From Clostridiales bacterium (GTDB taxonomy: Bacteria > Bacillota > Clostridia > Oscillospirales > QAKW01), in contig QAKW01000040.1 of NCBI GenBank assembly GCA_003343605.1, positions 1 through 25,829 on the forward strand: a stretch of DNA of 25,829 nucleotides, given 5' to 3'. Positions 1 to 7,346 of the stretch are shown here, piece after piece. The position numbers were made by a program, and so were the translations under genes. Every line of letters starts with the position of its first letter. The first letter of the stretch is position 1. The notes below the pieces were generated by a model, which saw only the letters and a list, made by a program, of their open reading frames with translations, made no database searches and was not told where the DNA came from.

Positions 1-132
1 CATATTCTGGTGCGTCTGGTAACGGAATATCAGATTAAAATTTGGCCGTATGGGCATAAGGAATACGCGGCAAACGGATTGCCGGAGAATGCAGCAGGGC
101 TGAAGATTTTAAGCAAACCGACAACGCCTTAA
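1..132 (+). CDS. 3' end of a gene of unknown function (partial)
   Basis: An open frame enters from the left edge and ends at a TAA at 130-132, giving the last 43 residues of a protein (it contains IKIWPYGHKEYAANGLPE and ends KPTTP). I do not recognise the family and no motif in this short tail allows a function call. It is supported as a real gene end because codon use matches the neighbours and a perfect hairpin terminator follows 5 bases after the stop. It converges on the Crp/Fnr-type gene on the other strand. Confidence 0.55.
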   Translation, partial: HILVRLVTEYQIKIWPYGHKEYAANGLPENAAGLKILSKPTTP

Positions 133-137
133 AATCA

Positions 138-173
138 AAAATCGGAAGGCCGATCGGCCTTCCGATTTTAATT
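138..173. terminator. Bidirectional intrinsic terminator
   Basis: A 26-base perfect palindrome (141-166, arm ATCGGAAGGCCGA) is flanked by A-runs on the left and a T-rich run on the right, so it makes a GC stem followed by U residues on either strand. It lies between two convergent gene ends (stops at 132 and 176) and can serve both. Confidence 0.9.
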
Positions 174-175
174 AT

Positions 176-844
176 TTAGCCGCGCGTTTTCAGCGCAAAA
201 ACATTACGGCTGAAATCAATCAGGCCCTCGGCCTTCATCTTTCCCAGCTCACGGGACATTGCGCTGCGTTCAACCGAAAGATAATCGGCCAATTCCTGGC
301 GGTTGAAGGGAAGGCTGATATAGGCAGAGCGCTGCCGCTGTGCTTCGGAAGAAAGGTAAGAGAGCAGCTTCTCACGGGTGGTGCGGGCAGAGAGATGCTT
401 GATCTTTCGATTGAGTTCCATTGTTTGGGCTGCGATGATTTTTAAAAGATGCTCGTTCATCATCCGGTGGCAGGAACAGGCCCGGCTGCACATATTGGCC
501 ATCCGCCGGATATCTAAAAATAAAATTGCGCTTTCGCCGCGGGAAACTGCGTTGAAAGGCAGTGGATCTCCCTCGGAAAGGGCATACGCTTCACCAAAAG
601 AGGAGCCGCGCGGAATCTCGGCATAAATGGATTTATTTCCCCAGAAATCATCGGATTCCAGATAGACCCGCCCCCGCAGCACCAGTCCTACCTGGCAGAT
701 CGCACTGCCCGCCTCCCAAATGGTTTCCTGATCGCGGTAGGTTTTTTTATGCGCCTGGAGGCAGCCCATCATTCGCCGCAGCTCATGAGGCTCGATTTGC
801 ATAAATAAATCGGAAGACGCGGCAATGGCGAGCTCTTCTTCCAT
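176..844 (-). CDS. Crp/Fnr-family transcriptional regulator
   Basis: This 222-residue protein has the normal length of the Crp/Fnr family. Residues about 15-115 fit the cyclic-nucleotide-binding beta-barrel (GLVLRGRVYLES, IPRGSSFGEAYAL). Residues about 177-213 are the winged helix-turn-helix (FNRQELADYLSVERSAMSREL). Between them is the long dimer helix, preceded by a cysteine cluster at C119, C123 and C125. Such cysteines are frequent in clostridial members, but a ligand cannot be deduced from them. The start is set by AAAGGAGGG seven bases upstream of ATG 844. The gene is divergent from a flavodiiron protein that removes O2 or NO, and a perfect dyad lies just downstream of its own predicted promoter. 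Autoregulation and control of the flavodiiron gene in response to redox or nitrosative stress are therefore likely, as inference. Confidence 0.9.
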   Translation of the reverse strand: MEEELAIAASSDLFMQIEPHELRRMMGCLQAHKKTYRDQETIWEAGSAICQVGLVLRGRVYLESDDFWGNKSIYAEIPRGSSFGEAYALSEGDPLPFNAVSRGESAILFLDIRRMANMCSRACSCHRMMNEHLLKIIAAQTMELNRKIKHLSARTTREKLLSYLSSEAQRQRSAYISLPFNRQELADYLSVERSAMSRELGKMKAEGLIDFSRNVFALKTRG

Positions 845-858
845 TTTATCCCTCCTTT

Positions 859-874
859 CGTTGCAAATGCAACG
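859..874. promoter_or_regulatory. Candidate operator: CGTTGCA-AA-TGCAACG dyad
   Basis: A perfect 7-bp inverted repeat with a 2-base spacer sits in the 105-base divergent region. Relative to the minus-strand promoter it falls at about +9 to +24, just before the regulator's ribosome binding site, where a bound protein would block transcription. Relative to the plus-strand TATAAT at 891 it overlaps the -35 position. Crp/Fnr proteins bind dyads of about this size, so the adjacent regulator is the obvious candidate ligand; this is inference. Confidence 0.6.
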
Positions 875-896
875 TATTTTCTGGCTCTATTATAAT
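868..896 (+). promoter_or_regulatory. Probable promoter of the flavodiiron gene
   Basis: A perfect TATAAT at 891-896 lies 17 bases after TGCAAC (868-873), a poor -35 box that is itself the right arm of the dyad at 859-874. A weak -35 overlapped by an operator fits a regulated promoter. It shares the AT-rich -10 region with the divergent promoter, so both probably cannot be fully active at once. Confidence 0.45.
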
Positions 897-917
897 ATAA
901 TAAAAACAATAAGTCAA
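889..917 (-). promoter_or_regulatory. Promoter of the Crp/Fnr-family gene
   Basis: On the minus strand TTGACT (912-917) and a perfect TATAAT (889-894) are separated by exactly 17 bases, a near-consensus sigma-A promoter. Transcription would start near 882 and run through the dyad at 859-874 before reaching the ribosome binding site. Confidence 0.8.
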
Positions 918-949
918 TAATAGAAAAGAAAGGAAGAGGAGGAACTGCG

Positions 950-2794
950 ATGTATTGCTATCAGAAGGTTGCCGAAAATCTTTATTGGATCGGCGGAAAC
1001 GACCGCAGGCTGGCTTTATTTGAAAATGTATATCCCATTCCGCGGGGGGTTTCCTATAATGCATATTTACTGCTGGAAGAAAAAACCGTATTGCTCGATA
1101 CGGTAGACCGGGCGGTTTCTGAAACTTTTTTTGAGAATCTGGAAGCGTTGCTGGCCGGCCGGGCGCTGGATTACCTGATTGTAAATCATATGGAGCCTGA
1201 TCATGCTGCAACGATGGCGGAGGTAGTGCTGCGTTATCCGAAGGTGCGGATCGTTTGCAATGAGAAGATTAAAAATATGATCGCGCAGTTTTTTGATTTT
1301 GATTTCACCGATCGTTTTCATCTGGTAAAAGAAGGCGATACGCTTGAAATTGGGTCAAGACGGTTTATTTTTGTGATGGCGCCGATGGTGCACTGGCCGG
1401 AGGTCATGATGACCTATGAGGAGCAGGGTAAGATCCTCTTTTCCGCTGATGCATTCGGATCTTTTGGCGCGCTTTCCGGCAATCTTTTTGCTGATCAGGT
1501 GCAGTTTGAGGAACGCTGGCTGGATGAAGCCCGGCGGTATTATACCAATATTGTTGGGAAATACGGCACACAGGTACAGAGTGTTCTGAAAAAAGCGGCG
1601 GGGCTGGATATTGCGTTGATCTGCCCGCTCCACGGCCCCCTCTTCCGAAAGAATATCAGCTGGCTGATTGAAAAATATAACCGTTGGAGTACCTATGAGC
1701 CGGAAGATCAGGCGGTGATGATCGCTTACGCTTCTGTTTATGGAAATACGCAAAACGCCGCTGAAATTTTAGCCGGGATGCTTGCGGAGCGGGGGGTGCG
1801 GGATATTCGGCTATATGATGTTTCGGTGACGCATGCATCGTATATTTTGGCAGAGAGTTTCCGCTGCAGCCATCTGGTATTTGCCTCAACCACCTATAAT
1901 GCGGGAATTTTTGTTAATATGGAGGCATTGATCCACGATTTGATGGCGCACAATCTGCAAAATCGCGCAGTGGCCCTGCTGGAAAACGGTTCCTGGGCGC
2001 CAACCGCGGGCGGTCTGATGCGCAGTCTGCTGGAGCAGGGAAAGAATATTCGGTTTATAGAAGAACCGCTGACCATCCGTTCCGCGCTGAAAGCAGATCA
2101 GTTGGCCGCACTGGCTGCACTTGCGAACCACATTGCAGAGGATCTGAAGCCGGCACCGGCTGTGATGCAGGAAGAAAAAACTGTAGAGCCGGACGCCTTC
2201 TTTAAATTATCGTATGGCTTATTTGTTCTCAGCGCCCGGGATGAAAAGGGAGATAACGGCTGCATTATAAATACGGTGATGCAGATTACCGATACACCCA
2301 AACGTCTGGCGATCGCTGTGAATAAAGCCAACCGGACGCATGATATGATTCTGGAAACCGGCCGTTTCAACATTTCTGTTTTAACAACGGAGGCGCCCTT
2401 CCGGATTTTTGAGCAGTTCGGGTTCCAAAGCGGCCGTAATACCGATAAATTCAAAGACTATACGTGCAGTGCCCGCAGTGAAAACGGGTTGCTTTATATT
2501 ACGGAAGCAACCAACGCCTTTTTCTCCGCCGAGGTAAAGGAAGTGCGCGATTGCGGAACGCACAGCGTCTTTTTGGCTGATGTAACCGAGGCAAAGGTCC
2601 TTTCAGGTACCCCTTCTGTTACCTATCAATACTATTTTGATCATATCAAGCCCAAACCCCTGCCCCCGGCGGAGGACCAGAAGGGCTGGGTATGCAAAAT
2701 ATGCGGTTATGTTTATGAGGGGGAAGAACTCCCGCCTGATTTTATCTGCCCGCTGTGCAAGCATGGGGCGGAGGATTTTGAACCGTTGAACTGA
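950..2794 (+). CDS. Multidomain flavodiiron protein (FDP core + flavin reductase + rubredoxin)
   Basis: This 614-residue protein reduces O2 and/or NO in anaerobes. Domain order: a metallo-beta-lactamase-like diiron domain (1-250) with ligands H80, E82, D84, H85, H148, D167 and H228 all present; a flavodoxin domain (about 256-395; YASVYGNTQNAAEILA is the FMN phosphate loop); a flavin-reductase-like split barrel (about 412-565); and a short rubredoxin domain (about 578-614) with CKIC and CPLC pairs (C582, C585, C600, C603). The carried-in reductase and rubredoxin could let electrons reach the diiron site from NAD(P)H within one chain, which is inference. Start ATG 950 has GAGGAGG at 936-942. 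Regulation by the divergent Crp/Fnr protein is likely. Confidence 0.93.
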   Translation: MYCYQKVAENLYWIGGNDRRLALFENVYPIPRGVSYNAYLLLEEKTVLLDTVDRAVSETFFENLEALLAGRALDYLIVNHMEPDHAATMAEVVLRYPKVRIVCNEKIKNMIAQFFDFDFTDRFHLVKEGDTLEIGSRRFIFVMAPMVHWPEVMMTYEEQGKILFSADAFGSFGALSGNLFADQVQFEERWLDEARRYYTNIVGKYGTQVQSVLKKAAGLDIALICPLHGPLFRKNISWLIEKYNRWSTYEPEDQAVMIAYASVYGNTQNAAEILAGMLAERGVRDIRLYDVSVTHASYILAESFRCSHLVFASTTYNAGIFVNMEALIHDLMAHNLQNRAVALLENGSWAPTAGGLMRSLLEQGKNIRFIEEPLTIRSALKADQLAALAALANHIAEDLKPAPAVMQEEKTVEPDAFFKLSYGLFVLSARDEKGDNGCIINTVMQITDTPKRLAIAVNKANRTHDMILETGRFNISVLTTEAPFRIFEQFGFQSGRNTDKFKDYTCSARSENGLLYITEATNAFFSAEVKEVRDCGTHSVFLADVTEAKVLSGTPSVTYQYYFDHIKPKPLPPAEDQKGWVCKICGYVYEGEELPPDFICPLCKHGAEDFEPLN

Positions 2795-2797
2795 ATG

Positions 2798-2832
2798 AAC
2801 AGCCTCTGTGCGTACGCGCAGAGGCTGTTTGA
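2798..2832 (+). terminator. Terminator of the flavodiiron gene
   Basis: AACAGCCTCTG (2798-2808) pairs with CAGAGGCTGTT (2819-2829) around a GC-rich inner stem, beginning four bases after the stop. The T-tract is short and interrupted (TTTGATT), so termination may be incomplete. Confidence 0.75.
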
Positions 2833-2902
2833 TTAAAAAAATTTAAGTATAGAAAAGCCGGGAAACGGCTATAATGCTAATAATTACGGGGTTGCGCATT
2901 CA

Positions 2903-2932
2903 TTGACGCGGCCGTGTTTTTTATGGTATAAT
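2903..2932 (+). promoter_or_regulatory. Promoter of the PAQR-degV pair
   Basis: TTGACG (2903-2908), an 18-base spacer and TATAAT (2927-2932). A TG one base before the -10 box makes it an extended -10 promoter. The untranslated leader is about 50 bases and AT-rich, ending in a GAGGAG ribosome binding site. Confidence 0.8.
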
Positions 2933-2988
2933 ACCTATAAACGATTTAAATTATTTTTTTCTCAATCATAAATAAGAGGAGTCCTTGC

Positions 2989-3675
2989 ATGAAGCGGATC
3001 AGGCTGAGGGACCGGCAGCTGCCGGACTATACAAGAGGCGAAGAAATATTTAATATGGTCTCCCATATTGTGGGCGGTGCATTTGGTGTTGTTGCACTGG
3101 TTACCTGCGTGGTGCGCGCCTTTCTGAAGGGCGGTGCCTATGAAGTAGTGGGTGCGTTCATCTACGGGTTTTCGATGATTATTCTTTACACCATGTCGAG
3201 CCTTTACCATGGCCTCAAACCGTTGATGGCCAAAAAGGTTTTTCAAATCATCGATCACTGCACTATTTTTATTCTGATTGCCGGCACTTATACGCCTATT
3301 GCCCTTTCAGGTCTCAGAAAAATGAATCCTGCGCTTGGTTGGGCGGTGTTTGGCGTAGTATGGGGGCTTTCAGCGCTTGGAATCGTGCTCAACGCCATTG
3401 ATTTGAAAAAATACAGCAAGGTTTCCATGATGCTCTACATTCTGCTCGGATGGTGTATTGTTTTAACCGGCAAGAGCGCCATCACGGCATTGAGTGCACC
3501 GGGCTTCGGCTTTATGCTGGCGGGCGGCATTTCCTATACGTTCGGTGCTGTTCTTTATGCGATTGCCGGCAAGGGGAAACGGCCGCACCGGTATATGCAT
3601 TCGGTATTTCATCTGTTTGTTGTATTGGGCAGTATTCTGCAGTATTTCGGTATTTTATTTTATGTAATTAAATAA
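2989..3675 (+). CDS. trhA: PAQR / hemolysin III family membrane protein (TrhA-type)
   Basis: This 228-residue integral membrane protein has seven hydrophobic segments, the typical size and topology of bacterial PAQR (YqfA/TrhA, 'hemolysin III') proteins. The family's metal-site residues are visible: SSLYHG after the second segment, DHCTIF in the middle and HSVFHLF near the C-terminus, which supply the Ser, Asp and His pattern. E. coli TrhA is linked to membrane energetics and fluidity homeostasis; the old 'hemolysin' name says little about function. Start ATG 2989 follows GAGGAG. The degV gene follows after 18 bases with its own ribosome binding site and no terminator, so the two are probably co-transcribed. 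Both families touch membrane lipids. Confidence 0.9.
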   Translation: MKRIRLRDRQLPDYTRGEEIFNMVSHIVGGAFGVVALVTCVVRAFLKGGAYEVVGAFIYGFSMIILYTMSSLYHGLKPLMAKKVFQIIDHCTIFILIAGTYTPIALSGLRKMNPALGWAVFGVVWGLSALGIVLNAIDLKKYSKVSMMLYILLGWCIVLTGKSAITALSAPGFGFMLAGGISYTFGAVLYAIAGKGKRPHRYMHSVFHLFVVLGSILQYFGILFYVIK

Positions 3676-3693
3676 AAAAGGAGAAGGAACAGC

Positions 3694-4566
3694 ATGAGTG
3701 AATATGTGATTTTAACTGATTCCAGCTGCGATCTAACGGCGCAGATGGCGGATGAACTAGGGCTTCTGGTTTTACCGCTTTCGGTCAATATCAACGGCAG
3801 GGAGTATCTCAATTATCTCGATGAGCGCGAGATCGCCTGCGGGGATTTTTACGGCATGCTGCGGGAGGGCCATATGGGAAAAACGGCAGCGGCCAATCCT
3901 GAGCAGTTTATTGCATTTATGGAGCCGGTTCTAAAAGAAGGAAAGGATTTGCTTTATCTCGCCTTTTCTTCCGGTCTGAGCGGTACATATCATGCCGGCA
4001 CGCTGGCTGCCGCGGAATTGGAAGAGCGTTATCCCGGCCGGAGGGTCTGCTGCGTAGATACGCTCTGCGCTTCGATGGGGCAGGGGCTGCTGGTTTACCA
4101 TGCCGCGATGCGCCGGAAGGAGGGCAAAACACTGGAAGAGGTGCGGGATTATGTGCTTAAAACCCGGCTGCAGCTCTGCCACTGGTTTACAGTAGACGAT
4201 CTGAATCATTTAAAGCGCGGCGGGCGGCTTTCCTCGGGGGCGGCGATGATCGGCACACTTTTAAACATCAAGCCGGTTTTACATGTAGACGATGAGGGAC
4301 ATCTGATCAATATGGAAAAGGTACGCGGCCGCCGGGCGGCCATTCAGCGGCTGGCGGATCATCTGCGGGATACAGCGTTTGATCCGGCGGATCAAACGAT
4401 CTTTATCAGCCACGGCGATTGCCTGGCTGATGCGGAGCACCTGGCCGCCCTTTTAAAAGAACAGTTTGGGATCCGGAATGTCCATATTAACGCGATCGGG
4501 CCGGTTATCGGAGCCCATAGCGGCCCCGGAACGCTGGCGCTTTTCTTTCTCGGCAGCAGGCGCTGA
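3694..4566 (+). CDS. DegV family fatty-acid-binding protein
   Basis: This 290-residue protein matches the usual DegV length of about 280. DegV proteins bind a fatty acid and many act as FakB-type subunits that present exogenous fatty acid to a FakA kinase. Family landmarks are TDSSCDL at the N-terminus, KTAAANP, SSGLSGTYHAG (residues 92-102), DTLCASMGQGLLV, the RGGRLS loop, HGD, and a C-terminal GPVIGAHSGPG segment. No fakA is in the window. The start is supported by AAAAGGAGAAGG nine bases upstream. Co-transcription with the PAQR gene suggests a shared membrane-lipid theme, which is inference. Confidence 0.92.
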   Translation: MSEYVILTDSSCDLTAQMADELGLLVLPLSVNINGREYLNYLDEREIACGDFYGMLREGHMGKTAAANPEQFIAFMEPVLKEGKDLLYLAFSSGLSGTYHAGTLAAAELEERYPGRRVCCVDTLCASMGQGLLVYHAAMRRKEGKTLEEVRDYVLKTRLQLCHWFTVDDLNHLKRGGRLSSGAAMIGTLLNIKPVLHVDDEGHLINMEKVRGRRAAIQRLADHLRDTAFDPADQTIFISHGDCLADAEHLAALLKEQFGIRNVHINAIGPVIGAHSGPGTLALFFLGSRR

Positions 4567-4619
4567 CGGAAAACGGCCCTTTTTTTACAGCCATATATGG
4601 AAGAAAAAAGATTTGGGGA

Positions 4620-4647
4620 TTGACAAAATTTTCGAAGGTGCTATAAT
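4620..4647 (+). promoter_or_regulatory. Promoter of the malate/lactate dehydrogenase operon
   Basis: Perfect TTGACA (4620-4625), a 16-base spacer and perfect TATAAT (4642-4647). Transcription should start near 4654, leaving a leader of about 120 bases before the ribosome binding site. Confidence 0.85.
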
Positions 4648-4653
4648 GAAGAT

Positions 4654-4740
4654 GTAAACAGAAAAGCACATGAGAGTATAGAGAGTGCGCAGTGAAAAGG
4701 CGGGCAGAAGATGCCCGGCTTTAGCCGCGCACTTTTTTTG
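4654..4740 (+). promoter_or_regulatory. Structured 5' leader with intrinsic terminator (attenuator or small RNA)
   Basis: Between promoter and gene, AGTGCGC (4684-4690) pairs with GCGCACT (4727-4733), followed by seven T residues: an intrinsic terminator upstream of the coding region. It encloses a second hairpin, CGGGCA/TGCCCG (4701-4717), extended by AAG/CTT past one G-G mismatch. ACATG (4668-4672) and CATGT (4745-4749) could close an outer stem around the whole element. A terminator between a consensus promoter and its gene means either conditional read-through (riboswitch or attenuator) or a free RNA of about 85 nucleotides. I could not match it to a known riboswitch class. Confidence 0.6.
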
Positions 4741-4776
4741 CGCCCATGTAAGAAATTTTAAGGAGGAATGGAATCA

Positions 4777-5886
4777 ATGGCAAACAAGAATGTTGTGAGC
4801 TGGGACGTAATTACAAATTTTGTGGTAGATGCGTTCAAGGGCTATGGCATCCCCGAGGAGGATGCAAAGATCTGCGCAGACGTATTGCTGGAATCAGATA
4901 AGCGCGGGATCGAATCGCACGGCGTAAACCGTTTTAAACCCATTTATCTGGATCGTATTAAGGCCGGCATCCAGAATCCGGTAACGGAATTTGAAGTGGT
5001 GAAGGATTTTGCCGCTACCGCAGTGGTCGACGGTCACGATGGAATGGGGCAGGTAATCGGTTATAAAGCGATGAGCATGGCGATCGAGAAGGCAAAAAAA
5101 TTCGGTATCGGCATGGTGGTTGCGCGCAATTCCTGCCACTACGGCATTGCCGGCTATTATGCAACGATGGCCACCAAAGCCGGATGTATCGGGATTACCG
5201 GCACCAATGCCCGCCCCTCCATTGCCCCGACCTTCGGTGTTGAAAATATGCTGGGCACCAATCCGCTGACCTTCGGTATGCCAACTGATGAACCCTTTGA
5301 TTTTGTACTCGACTGCGCGACCTCCATTACCCAGCGCGGTAAAATTGAATATTATGCACGTATCGGGAAGGATACGCCGGCCGGAATGGTCATTGGGCGT
5401 GATGGCAAGGCGCATACCGATTCGGTTGCCATTCTCGATGAGCTGAATCAGGAGGAGGCTGCGCTGGCACCGTTGGGTGGTATCGGCGAGGAGTTGGCCG
5501 GTTATAAGGGATATGGCTATGCCACGGTTGTAGAAATCCTTTCAGCCGCGCTGCAGCAGGGTAATTTCCTGAAGATGCTGACTGGTATCGGGGAAGACGG
5601 CAGCAAGGTAAAATTCCATCTCGGCCATTTCTTCATCGCCATTGATACCGAGGCCTTTATGGGGCTGGAAAACTTTAAGAAGACCGCCGGCGATATATGC
5701 CGCGCATTGCGCGCCTCTCAGAAGGCGCCCGGAGAGGAACGGATCTATACCGCGGGTGAAAAAGAATACGAAGTGCGCCTTGCCCGTAAAGACGGTGTTC
5801 CCATCAACGATGCGGTTCAGAAGGAATTGATCGCCATCCGCAATGAACTGGGCCTCACCCAGTATCATTTTCCGTTTGAGGACTAA
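4777..5886 (+). CDS. LDH2/MDH2-family malate/L-lactate dehydrogenase
   Basis: This 369-residue NAD(P)-dependent 2-hydroxyacid dehydrogenase belongs to the LDH2 (malate/L-sulfolactate/ureidoglycolate dehydrogenase) fold, not the classical lactate dehydrogenase fold. Visible landmarks are ESHGVNRF with the catalytic-type H48, NSCHYGIAGYYA with H121, and GTNPLTFGMP (160-169). Substrate cannot be fixed from sequence; malate is favoured because a malic enzyme follows after six bases. ATG 4777 is preferred over in-frame ATG 4768 because AGGAGG ends at 4766, leaving 10 bases to 4777 but only one to 4768. Expression is likely controlled by the structured leader. Confidence 0.9.
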   Translation: MANKNVVSWDVITNFVVDAFKGYGIPEEDAKICADVLLESDKRGIESHGVNRFKPIYLDRIKAGIQNPVTEFEVVKDFAATAVVDGHDGMGQVIGYKAMSMAIEKAKKFGIGMVVARNSCHYGIAGYYATMATKAGCIGITGTNARPSIAPTFGVENMLGTNPLTFGMPTDEPFDFVLDCATSITQRGKIEYYARIGKDTPAGMVIGRDGKAHTDSVAILDELNQEEAALAPLGGIGEELAGYKGYGYATVVEILSAALQQGNFLKMLTGIGEDGSKVKFHLGHFFIAIDTEAFMGLENFKKTAGDICRALRASQKAPGEERIYTAGEKEYEVRLARKDGVPINDAVQKELIAIRNELGLTQYHFPFED

Positions 5887-5892
5887 TGCGCT

Positions 5893-7065
5893 ATGGACAT
5901 TAGAAAAGAATCCTTAAAAAAGCATTATGAATGGAATGGCAAGATTGAGGTAGTAACCCGCTGCCCGATCAATACGCGTGAGGATCTTTCTCTGGCGTAT
6001 ACGCCGGGGGTTGCCGAGGCCTGTATCGCCATCCGCGATGATTACAACAAGAGTTATGAACTAACCCGCCGCAACAATATGGTTGCGGTGATTACAGACG
6101 GCACCGCCATTCTCGGGCTGGGGGATATCGGCCCCGAGGCCGGTATGCCGGTAATGGAAGGCAAATGCGCTCTTTTTAAGGCCTTTGCCGATGTAGATGC
6201 GTTCCCGATCTGCATCCGCAGCAAGGATGTAGACGAACTGGTAAGAACCATTTACTTAATCTCCGGCAGCTTTGGCGGGATCAATCTCGAAGACATCAGC
6301 GCGCCGCGCTGCTTTGAGATTGAGCAAAAGCTGAAAGAAATCTGCGATATTCCGGTTTTTCATGATGATCAGCATGGCACCGCCATTGTGGTTGCTGCGG
6401 CGCTGATCAACGCGCTCAAGGTGGTTGGAAAAGAGATCGGAAGTGTGCGTGTGGTGATTAACGGCGCGGGCAGCGCGGGAATCGCCATCGGCAAGCATCT
6501 TCTGAATCTGGGCGTAAAAAATTTAACAATGGTAGATCGCTTTGGGATTATCTGCGAGGGGATGCCGGAGCTCAACGCTGCACATGCAGAAATCGCCAAG
6601 CAGACGAATCTTTCCCATCAAACCGGAACGCTGGCAGATGCAATGAAGGGTGCAGACGTCTTTATCGGCGTTTCGGCGCCGAATATTGTGACACGGGAAA
6701 TGGTGCAATCTATGGCGGCGGATGCAGTGCTGTTCCCCATGGCAAATCCAACGCCGGAAATCATGCCGGACGAAGCAAAGGCGGCCGGCGCACGAATTGT
6801 TGGAACCGGCAGATCGGATTTTGCCAACCAGATCAATAATGTTCTGGCGTTCCCCGGAATCTTCCGCGGCGCGCTTGATTGCCGCGCTTCCTGCATCAAT
6901 GAAGAAATGAAGGTTGCAACCTCTTATGCACTGGCCTCCCTGATTCCCGATGAGGAGCTCAATGAAGAAAATATCATTGCTCCCGCACTGGATAAGCGGG
7001 TTGCCAAGGTGGTGGCCGAGGCGGTAGTGGAAGCGGCGCATAAAACCGGCGTTGCCAGAATATAA
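5893..7065 (+). CDS. Malic enzyme (short, NAD(P)-dependent, oxaloacetate-decarboxylating)
   Basis: This 390-residue enzyme has the size of the short bacterial malic enzymes that lack a phosphotransacetylase-like tail. It oxidatively decarboxylates L-malate to pyruvate and CO2. Landmarks are YTPGVAE with catalytic-type Y36, GPEAGMPVMEGK with K91, NLEDISAPRCFEIE (metal-binding acids), FHDDQHGTAIV with D158/D159, the nucleotide loop INGAGSAGIAIG (about 190-200) and RSDFANQINN near the C-terminus. The gene starts six bases after the dehydrogenase stop. Its only Shine-Dalgarno-like element (GAGG at 5878) is inside the upstream gene, so translation is probably coupled. A strong terminator follows. 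Confidence 0.93.
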   Translation: MDIRKESLKKHYEWNGKIEVVTRCPINTREDLSLAYTPGVAEACIAIRDDYNKSYELTRRNNMVAVITDGTAILGLGDIGPEAGMPVMEGKCALFKAFADVDAFPICIRSKDVDELVRTIYLISGSFGGINLEDISAPRCFEIEQKLKEICDIPVFHDDQHGTAIVVAAALINALKVVGKEIGSVRVVINGAGSAGIAIGKHLLNLGVKNLTMVDRFGIICEGMPELNAAHAEIAKQTNLSHQTGTLADAMKGADVFIGVSAPNIVTREMVQSMAADAVLFPMANPTPEIMPDEAKAAGARIVGTGRSDFANQINNVLAFPGIFRGALDCRASCINEEMKVATSYALASLIPDEELNEENIIAPALDKRVAKVVAEAVVEAAHKTGVARI

Positions 7066-7081
7066 CGGCATTTGATAAAGC

Positions 7082-7119
7082 AAAACGGAGTTGACTTTAG
7101 TCAACTCCGTTTTATTTTT
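7082..7119 (+). terminator. Terminator after the malic enzyme gene
   Basis: A 15-bp perfect stem (7082-7096 with 7099-7113; arm AAAACGGAGTTGACT) with a 2-base loop, followed by a T-rich tract. On the minus strand the same DNA encodes the last codons of the small Cys-rich gene, whose TGA is at 7101-7103. Confidence 0.9.
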
Positions 7120-7346
7120 TCCTGTGAAGGGCAATTTTGCGCAGCGCCCTTTTTCGGCGCAAAATTGCCGCAGGCATGCGCGTGCTTCATACGTTCTTTA
7201 ATGCGCGGGTATATACAATGTCCGCATAATATTTTGTGATACTGATTTTCAAATTTAATATAATGCTGAATAAAATATTTACAGTTCCCACATTCTTCAA
7301 ACAATTCTTTCACTTCCGGATTTATTATAACCGATAAAAAAACCAT
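7101..7346 (-). CDS. Small Cys-rich protein with paired CxxC motifs (hypothetical)
   Basis: Read from ATG 7346 this is an 81-residue protein with CGNCKYFIQHYIK (C19, C22), CGHCIYPR (C41, C44) and ACGNF (C59). The C-x2-C pairs suggest a zinc ribbon or similar metal-binding mini-domain; I recall similar short clostridial proteins but know of no function. The start is uncertain. ATG 7346 has no Shine-Dalgarno, and a consensus promoter lies inside this N-terminal stretch (7324-7352), so translation may begin at GTG 7313 or TTG 7304 instead. The last 20 or so codons cross an inverted repeat and then the malic-enzyme terminator, so the C-terminus may be non-native. It is AT-richer than the flanking genes. 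Confidence 0.6.
   Translation of the reverse strand: MVFLSVIINPEVKELFEECGNCKYFIQHYIKFENQYHKILCGHCIYPRIKERMKHAHACGNFAPKKGAAQNCPSQEKIKRS
7130..7169. repeat. Inverted repeat, 13-bp arms
   Basis: GGCAATTTTGCGC (7130-7142) is the exact reverse complement of 7157-7169, with a 14-base loop. No T-run follows on either strand, so it is not a plain terminator. It lies within the 3' coding part of the Cys-rich gene, separating it from the malic-enzyme terminator. Confidence 0.6.

Noticed and set aside
2856..2875. AGCCG-GGAAA-CGGCT hairpin followed by TATAAT as a second promoter or terminator
   Set aside because: No -35 box at the right distance and no T-run after the stem; the promoter at 2903-2932 explains the downstream genes.
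4654..4740. Known riboswitch upstream of the LDH2 gene
   Set aside because: Compared from memory with SAM, c-di-GMP, THF, ZTP, fluoride, Mn and glycine riboswitch core motifs; none is visible, so only a generic terminator leader is claimed.
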